Part shown: positions 57,749-64,000 of the stretch, in pieces | Position numbering within the stretch: position 1 is the stretch's first letter | Layout of the letters: each line of letters begins with the position of its first letter | DNA from: Semisulcospira habei | Lineage: Eukaryota; Mollusca; Gastropoda; Semisulcospiridae | Reading direction: 5' to 3' | DNA length: 64,000 bases | NCBI GenBank assembly: GCA_036245525.1 | Contig: BTPG01000008.1 | Location: 28,611,045-28,675,044 of the forward strand | Position numbers and translations under genes: made by a program | The notes under the pieces: generated by a model | What the model was told of the DNA's origin: nothing | Seen by the model: the letters and a program-made list of their open reading frames with translations, nothing else | Databases searched by the model: none

Positions 57749-57751
57749 TTT
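57701..57751. repeat. (TTTA)n microsatellite
   Basis: About 50 bp of TTTA. Confidence 0.95.
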
Positions 57752-57845
57752 TGAATGATAAATTAACCAAGAGTCATAACTGTGTAGCGATTGTAAATTA
57801 TTAGTAATAATGAAATGAACGATCATATTTTTTATAAAGGTTGTT

Positions 57846-57914
57846 TTACACTGGTTGTCTCCCTTGATTTGCCTCCGCTGATCAGCAGCTTATGGAGGGA
57901 GACGAGCAGTATGG
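57846..57914. repeat. E-type hairpin
   Basis: CACTGGTTGTCTCCCTTGAT and GGAGGGAGACGAGCAGTATG are the arms. Confidence 0.72.
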
Positions 57915-58228
57915 GTTAACATCATGTTGATGTTCTACTATATAAATTTGTTCTAACATTACATATACAGTCCTGTTTAATTTTCAGATATTGATTTTAT
58001 AGGCAGAACCTTTAAGAAGAAACTGTTGGTGTTCCCGGAAATGGTTTCCTAGTGCGCAAAAGGCCATCAGGCTGACATCATCCTGATTAAGTTTTGCGCA
58101 CTGGATTGTGTTCTTGTTAAGACACAATGTTTATGTTAATAATTCTCACTCACAAATGCCAACAAATGCCAACAGAAGACAGCAGGTGATTTGTGTTAAC
58201 TTTCCATAAGTTTATGTGGTGTTTTTTT

Positions 58229-58442
58229 TTAACTCATTCTATCCCAGACACACCACAGGAAGATAAGGATCGACCATGATAGTTCAAGGGTGATGCCAGA
58301 ATAGCTTGGCGCCTATGGCCGCCAAGCTATTCTGGCATCACCCTTGAACTATCATGGTCAATCTGTGTCCTGCAGTGCAATGCAGTCTTCAGAGGACAAC
58401 GGCAAAATTCTGGGATTTCGGTGTTGGGGTAGAATGAGTTAA
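58229..58442. mobile_element. C-type TTAA element in collagen intron 2
   Basis: TTAACTCATTCTATCCCAGA and GGGGTAGAATGAGTTAA, with TTAA on both sides and a near-perfect hairpin. Confidence 0.92.
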
Positions 58443-58869
58443 GTACTATTTTGCTTTGCAGTGTGCCAATTTTTGTTTATAATGCTTGTTTCAAGAAGAA
58501 AATTTTTCATGTAAAAGCAACAATGACAATAATAGAAACCCTGCAAGAACAGACATACCATGTACACACACTTGTTTTCTTTTTGACTGCTAAAAGATTG
58601 CTTTGTTTGGTTGTATAGTCTGTGTATGTTTTCATCATCAAATTTTGTATGACATGATTTTCTTTTAATGTTTTACAGCTTGACTTTGTTTTGGTATTGC
58701 AGTGTATAGATTTTGCATGGCGGATGACTTAGATGAGATTCATTTTGCATGTTACTTTTGATTTTGACAAACTGTTAATGAGTTACTTGGCTTTATCTGT
58801 ACAGTGTACAGGGTAACAAAACAACAAACCAACAACTAAACAAAAAAAAAATCTGTTCATTGCTTCCCA

Positions 58870-58972
58870 AAGTGCAAAAGGCCATCGGGCCGATGTTGGC
58901 CGCGCAGAGATGTGTGCGGGCCAACAGCAGCTGACATCAGCCCGATGGCCTTTGTGCATTTGCGCATTGTGT
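58870..58972. repeat. D-type palindrome
   Basis: TGCAAAAGGCCATCGGGC pairs with GCCCGATGGCCTTTGTGCA. A smaller relative lies at 58046-58105. Confidence 0.85.
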
Positions 58973-59190
58973 TAGCAATTTAATTTTGCTCTTCCACTAT
59001 TGCTGTTTGTACATTGTCACACATATTTCTCGTGTGAGAAAAATAATTTTGTAAACTGCCATGTTTACTGTTGATTGTTCAGAACAGTGATCACAAGTAC
59101 GATTTCTTCACTGCCTGTTATTCAATTTTTCATTTTTAAAAACCCAACAAATTTCATCTGGCCACTTGAATTGAAAACTTCAGAAGTCAT

Positions 59191-59404
59191 TTAACCCTTT
59201 TTGACCTGGATCCCTACAACAGGAGATGGCTTGACCATGATAATTCAAGGGTAGTGCCAGATTAGCTTGGCGTCTGAAAGCTCCACGCTAATCTGGCACT
59301 ACCCTTGAATTATCATGGTTAAGCCATCTCCTGCAACTGGTATATAGTCATTAGGCAACACCTCCAAAATTTGAGAAAAGAGACCTTGGGGCTAAAAAGG
59401 TTAA
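59191..59404. mobile_element. B-type TTAA element in collagen intron 2
   Basis: TTAACCCTTTTTGACCTGG and GGGGCTAAAAAGGTTAA with TTAA at both ends. The loop is altered (GGCGTCTGAAAGCTCC). Confidence 0.92.
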
Positions 59405-59560
59405 GAACTAAATTGAAAAGACAACAGTGATTTGCTTGACAGAAATTGTTACCATATTCTAAATGAGTAAATCCCTTAGAACATCTGTTTTAACTAGGTT
59501 TCCTGATTACTGGAGGCTTTGGAAAAGTTGGTTGTATGATCTGATAAGATACAATAGTTT

Positions 59561-59775
59561 TATCCTTTTTCATTCTGATACACCCATGGCTTGAAATAAA
59601 TCTGAATACGATAGCTCAAGGGTTGTACCAGAATAGCTAGGACCGTGAGGCGCCAAGCTATTCTGTCATCACCCTTGAACTAACATGTTTGATCTATCTC
59701 CTAATCTGTAATGTAGCCTTCATAGGGCAATAAGCACATTTTTTACAAAAACATCATCAGGATGTAAAGGGTTGA
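59561..59775. mobile_element. C'-type element, reverse orientation
   Basis: TATCCTTTTTCATTCTGATA and CATCAGGATGTAAAGGGTTGA are its ends. It shares its last bases with the next C' element. Confidence 0.8.
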
Positions 59776-59982
59776 CCCATTACATACTGAGGCTGATTTT
59801 TAAAGAATTTGCTTATTGTATTGTGAAGGCTGCATGACAGATTAGGAGATTGATCAACCAGTTTAATTCAAGGTTGGTGCTAGAATAGCTTGGTGCCTCA
59901 GATGCTAAGCTATTCTGGCACCACCCTTGAATTATCATCAAATTTATTTCACGTAGGAGTGTATCAGGATGAAAAGGGTTAA
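59771..59982. mobile_element. C'-type TTAA element
   Basis: GTTGACCCATTACATACTGA and TATCAGGATGAAAAGGGTTAA are its ends. A further broken hairpin of the same type follows at 59983-60044. Confidence 0.85.
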
Positions 59983-60181
59983 GGATGGTGCTAGAATACC
60001 TGGTTACCATGAAGCGCCAAGCTATTCTTGCACCACCTGATGAAATTTCCTTATGATGACAGGAGACTTCCTGCTGCATGATCTGATTAAGATACGTAGA
60101 CAAAGCTAGGATGGGTGCATGGTCACATCTAACCATCTACCAATAACAATGAGCTGCACACACGTCTTGTTCATTTTTCAG

Positions 60182-60244
60182 GGTGTGCCTGGATCACCTG
60201 GTGAGCCTGGACAACAAGGACCTCAGGGACCCAAGGGAGAAGCT
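60182..60244 (+). CDS. Collagen triple-helix exon 3 (63 bp)
   Basis: A 63-bp phase-0 exon encodes seven Gly-X-Y triplets without interruption. The acceptor is CTTGTTCATTTTTCAG| and the donor is |gtgagt. A length that is a multiple of 9 bp is common for collagen helix exons. It is too short to appear as a long open frame and is recognised from its repeat and splice sites. It continues the phase of exon 2 and is followed by a 1.2-kb intron that contains a broken C-type palindrome, a degenerate A-type palindrome and a SINE tail. Confidence 0.9.
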
Positions 60245-60423
60245 GTGAGTAGTCTTGGACTGTAGTGGGCAGACTTCTGTGGAATTTCCACAACAAAATA
60301 CATGCTATGCAAATGTGTATACTATGAGTATGTCCAGCGCTGAGTAATTCCCCTTAGTATGTGTACTGTCCAGTGCTAGCCTCACCTATCTGGTTTGTGA
60401 GTGTGCAAATGCAGATTTTAATT

Positions 60424-60636
60424 TTAACTCTTCGTGCCGAAGTACGAAATACCCACAGTTTGGAGTTATCCTCTGAGGGCTGCTTTACAATTCAGGAGAC
60501 AGATCTACCATGTTATTTCAAGCGTGGTGGCAGAATTGCTTTGCGCCTATAGGTGCCAAGCTATTCTGCCACCACCCTTGAACTATCATGGTCGAGCCAT
60601 ATCTTGCTGTGGTGTGTGATGGGCAGAATGAGTTAA
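60424..60636. mobile_element. C-type TTAA element in collagen intron 3
   Basis: TTAACTCTTCGTGCCGAAG and GGGCAGAATGAGTTAA, with TTAA at both ends. Several arm mismatches suggest an older copy. Confidence 0.85.
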
Positions 60637-60963
60637 ACTGTCAGCATAAGAAAATAATGTCTCTGGAGATGTCATACATATCCAATCCAATCCAAGTCCA
60701 CTTGTAAAGCACAGCAACTTCCATTTTATAATGCTCATGGCGATTGAGTATTAAAAAATAAAAATAAAATTAAAAAAAATGAGGGAGAGGGAAGAAGAAG
60801 AAGAGGGAAAAAGGCTTGATGAGATGACATGAAGCAGTTATCCAGATTCGCAGCTTTACGCCGTGAATCCGGATGCGCCACGTCTCTAAAGAGTTAATTC
60901 ATATCATATTCACTGGGTCTAGATTCACTTTTCTGCCTGGAACACATAGATATAAATGAGGCC

Positions 60964-61030
60964 TGCAGGATACATTGGTCCTCAAGAGGCCCTACAACTG
61001 CTGAAACTCATTAGGATCTATGCATCTTGC
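60964..61030. repeat. Degenerate A-type palindrome
   Basis: TGCAGGATACATTGGTCCTC and TTAGGATCTATGCATCTTGC are its arms; the CTCATGAG motif is lost on one side. Confidence 0.6.
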
Positions 61031-61075
61031 ATTTGGGTGTTACTTTCTGCGCTCCGGCAATGAAAGGATAAAGTA

Positions 61076-61312
61076 AGCTCTGGCTGTTCCTCCCTCTCTA
61101 CTTTGGTACCTGTTTCAAGATGCTTCATAACTTTCAAGCGATGAAAATTTAGCAGCTGAGCTTGACCCTTCGCAACGCGTGAATGTGCTGTGTTTGTCTG
61201 TAGACTGAATGTGTGTGAGCATGCGTGTTGGGTTCAGTTCACAGCGCTTTGAGCCAATTTACAAAATTGGGTAAAGCGCCAGTATAATGACGGGTATTAT
61301 TATTATTTTAGT
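61076..61312 (+). mobile_element. 5'-truncated copy of the same SINE
   Basis: This copy shares the body and tail of the SINE at 26196 (ACTTTGGTACC, TGTGTTTGTCT, GCGTGTTGGGTTCAGTTC, GCGCTTTGAG, AAAGCGCC) and ends in ATT repeats. The tRNA-like head is missing. It lies in the intron between collagen exons 3 and 4. Confidence 0.75.
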
Positions 61313-61469
61313 ATGATATAATATATACTGACTGTTGATTATGAGCCCAGAAAACGCACCCCCTGTCTCGCAAAGGAAGAAGATAAAACACCATGAAGGA
61401 CATAGCACTCCTCCTATGTTTCTGTAAGATTTACGCAATGCTGTCAATTTCTTATATTTTCTTGTGCAG

Positions 61470-61658
61470 GGTCAGGACGGTCGATCTGGTACCCCTGGCC
61501 TAGATGGAGAGCGTGGTTTGCCTGGTCGTGACGGCCTGGACGGACTTCCTGGATTACCTGGACAGACTGGACTGATGGGTCCCCCAGGTCCACCTGGCCC
61601 TGCAGGGACTGGCGCCGAGGGCAAGATATTCATTTCCAGCGGAGATGGAGATGGAGAG
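61470..61658 (+). CDS. Collagen triple-helix exon 4 with second acidic Ser-Gly interruption
   Basis: The exon encodes 63 residues in phase 0, with acceptor TTTTCTTGTGCAG| and donor |gtatgg. About 15 Gly-X-Y triplets lead into a non-collagenous end that reads [17 protein letters not shown]. This SSGDGDGE repeats the theme of the interruption in exon 2 (GSGDGE). Both are plausible glycosaminoglycan attachment sites by analogy with collagens XV and XVIII, which are proteoglycans. Because the exon ends inside the interruption, its full length is unknown. The following 2.2-kb intron carries D-type inverted repeats and several diverged tandem duplications. Confidence 0.93.
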
Positions 61659-61774
61659 GTATGGTGGTACAATTCAGTCTCAGTGTTGCCCCACCAGTTT
61701 TTCATGAAATGGATCATAACATGGACAGGTTTCAGAGTTCTGATGGGATACTAAGTGGACTATGCCCAGTATGA

Positions 61775-62095
61775 AAGGCCCTCGGGCCAATGACGGTCAC
61801 AGTGGGCCAGTGCACAGCATGCACACAATACTGCACTAACCAACTAAGGCTGATACCGATCCAAGGACCTACCTCAGTCGCAATAGGTCTTCGGGCTGAT
61901 GATGGCCGCAGTGGGCCTGTGCACAGTGTGTGCGCAGGCCCACTGCGGCCGTTGTCAGCCCAAAGACCTTTTGCATCTGGGCATGGGCCCACTAAAGGTC
62001 CTTGGATTGATATCAGCCTTAGTTGGCTTGTGCAATGTTGTGTGCATATATTAAAATCCACACTGGGCTGAGGACGTTTTGCTTACTGGGGGATT
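61775..62095. repeat. D-type nested inverted repeats in collagen intron 4
   Basis: GGTCTTCGGGCTGATGATGG and GCCGTTGTCAGCCCAAAGAC are inner arms. Outer arms include CCTCGGGCCAATGACGGTCA and GGTCCTTGGATTGATATCAG. Confidence 0.75.
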
Positions 62096-62099
62096 TGTT

Positions 62100-62127
62100 G
62101 TCTACCGTATTTTAAAAATACGGTAGA
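62100..62127. repeat. Small perfect palindrome
   Basis: GTCTACCGTATTTT pairs with AAAATACGGTAGAC without a loop. Confidence 0.9.
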
Positions 62128-62623
62128 CTTTGAAATGGTGCTGGTCGGAGGGCATTCCAGAGCATGCACATGACGTTTTTGGTGCGGGACAGAAATTCTG
62201 GCAAAGAAGTAACAAGATAAAAATGACGTCACGTCTAGCTACGCAAACCTTGCTAGAGAACGTCTTTTTGGCGCCAAAGTGCCGTATATGTGTGTGTGTG
62301 TGTATGTGTGTGTGTGACAGCGACTAGAGCCCACGTTTGAGGACGGACAAGCTTGAAATTTTAGGATATTGTCCCTAAGATGCTCATTGGCGAGAAAATG
62401 GCCATTTCACGAAAACCGGTTTATCCACGCACGAGTCCGTAATTTTTCTTATTTTTACTAGATATTTTGTGTATAGCTAGATAAAAGGGAGATAATGAAT
62501 GAGTTCGATAACCAGCATTGTACCTCTAAGACTTTTAAAGTGATAATTAAATACGTTTAGGGAAGAAAACAAAATTCACATATTTGGGATTAATTTCATG
62601 AATTATAATCTTAAAACAATTGA

Positions 62624-62975
62624 ATCTTTTTTTAAAAAAATAATCTTCTCATTAATATTTGCATGACTTTTTGTATACCGTATTTACGTAAGCATACAGT
62701 TTGTCTCGGCTGTCGGGTACGATTAGGTCAATTGTGACCTGTATACCCTAGGTGTGAAAATCAGACAATGTTCTGCACCACTTTTTAGGAGTCATTTGTA
62801 AAACAGCTAACATAACTTTACGAAAAAAAACTATCTTCTCATTAATACCCTCATGATTTTTCATAAACAGTGTTTGCATAAGCCTGCATGCATGGTCTGC
62901 TGTTTGTCCCGGCCCTGGGGTAGGATTAGATCAAGTTGTGACCTGTAAGGCCTAGGCATGAAAATCAGCAAGAAA
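62624..62975. repeat. Diverged tandem duplication in collagen intron 4
   Basis: ATCTTCTCATTAAT, GATTAG.TCAA.TTGTGACC and GAAAATCAG occur in the same order twice, about 195 bp apart. Confidence 0.7.
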
Positions 62976-63162
62976 ATTGCAAAGTTGATTCTCTGATAGT
63001 GATACGTCAAATGCTAGTACTGCAATGAGTGACGTATAACATCAAATCGTTACTATGAACACAGCGTTGTGGGACTAATGATGCCATGCTGTGAATCTTG
63101 AAATGACGTCATTTCGCTGCTCGTGCTATTATTCATCTTCAGAATAGCTATGCTATGCCAGA

Positions 63163-63405
63163 CCACAGAGCTTACGAATGGCGGGAATTGCCATGTGTCC
63201 GTCTTTATTTCTGTGTGCCAGTGTGTGTGGATCAGAGGGTTGGTTAGAGTAGAAGGAGATGGATTCCTGTCGCTAGAGAAGCCCACAGAGCGTAATGATG
63301 GCGGGAAGTGCCGTGTGTCCGTCTTTATTTGTGTGTGCGGACGTGTGTGTTGATCAGGGGTTGGCTTAGAGAGGAGAGAAATGGATCAGCATAATAAGCC
63401 TAAAA
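63163..63405. repeat. Diverged tandem duplication in collagen intron 4
   Basis: CCACAGAGC, ATGGCGGGAA, GTGTCCGTCTTTATTT and GATCAG.GGTTGG occur twice with a period near 120 bp. Confidence 0.75.
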
Positions 63406-63878
63406 ATTTGAACAACTCTGAATGTTCCTAAAAGATCAAAGCATCTGAGCTCCAAACAGTACGGTAGACTTTGGGATGAAATCCTCATCTTGTTTTTTTG
63501 TGCATGTCAATGGCAAGATATGTCAATAATGCTCCAAATAAATATGAGCATGACTCAAGTTTCTGTATACTTCAATACACTGAGGCTGATCTCTAGGATT
63601 CTCAGGATGTAATGGATTTGTAGGATTTCATGAGGTTTAAACATTAAGCAATGCATCAGAAGGGGATTACACAACAGATCCCACACACAAAAACAGCAAA
63701 TAGAACAAAAAACAAAAAGAACAAGAAGAAGAACAACAACAAAAATCCCAGCAAGCCCAGTCTGGTATTTCGATGCTTTAATATCTATAGCATTACCAGT
63801 ACACGATGGCCTTTTGTGCATTGGGTTGTGATATTTATTAACGTAATGAAAATCTTATAATCTTCATCTGTCTGACAG

Positions 63879-64000
63879 GGATTGCCTGGTCCTCGTGGGC
63901 CCCCGGGCCCTCAAGGTCCACCTGGTATCCCGGGATTGCGCGGCCTCTCCGGAGATCCTGGCCCACGCGGACCCATTGGACCTCAGGGAGAGCCAGGTCC
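63879..64000 (+). CDS. Collagen triple-helix exon 5 (partial, runs off the window)
   Basis: The acceptor CATCTGTCTGACAG| is followed by at least 40 codons of uninterrupted Gly-X-Y in phase 0. The open frame continues to the last base of the window, so the donor and the rest of the gene lie beyond position 64000. It keeps the phase and strand of exons 1-4 and so belongs to the same transcript. The C-terminal non-collagenous region expected after the helix is not seen on this strand in the window. Confidence 0.92.

Overview
This is eukaryotic (metazoan) DNA. It shows spliced collagen exons with GT/AG borders, non-LTR retrotransposons, a tRNA-derived SINE, many dinucleotide microsatellites and a very high load of short TTAA-flanked inverted-repeat elements. 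The repeat types and the gene structure best fit an invertebrate, probably a lophotrochozoan such as a mollusc, but no species can be named from the sequence. Two runs of exactly 500 N (32241-32740 and 55658-56157) split the window into three contigs, called here A (1-32240), B (32741-55657) and C (56158-64000).

The only host gene material I can support is a collagen of the XV/XVIII (multiplexin) type. Contig C carries five plus-strand exons of interrupted Gly-X-Y sequence (56185-64000, running off the window), all in phase 0. Contig B carries one minus-strand 560-bp exon for the N-terminal thrombospondin-N/laminin-G-like domain (39441-40000). Contig A carries a minus-strand 114-bp exon resembling the trimerisation segment of the C-terminal NC1 region (26014-26127). 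Three parts of what could be one gene therefore lie on opposite strands in separate contigs. Either contigs are misoriented, or there are two neighbouring genes.

Contig A otherwise holds a near-intact RTE-like LINE (6072-8871, 3'-truncated), a second broken copy (10979-12288), and a degenerate gene for a zinc-finger plus tyrosine-recombinase-like protein with a SANT-like tail (13134-15531). Contig B holds a CR1/Jockey-like LINE (about 40855-47460). It has been hit twice by the RTE-like family: a 3.3-kb copy at 42812-46111 and a 218-bp stub at 41392-41609, each flanked by target-site duplications.

The dominant signal of the window is a population of near-perfect palindromes. At least four end types (TTAA followed by CCCCTTCACTGCC, CCCTTTTAGC, CTCATTCTACCCC, or CCCATTACATCCTGA) enclose one of two hairpin cores. 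I call these A (stem around CAAGAGGCATAGATCC) and B/C (stem around GGCGCCAAGCTA). The TTAA flanks point to piggyBac-type non-autonomous elements, but no transposase is present here. The two arms within a copy match each other better than they match other copies. Further hairpin families (D to P) occur in smaller numbers. Much of the remaining sequence is unique or unrecognised and holds no supported gene.
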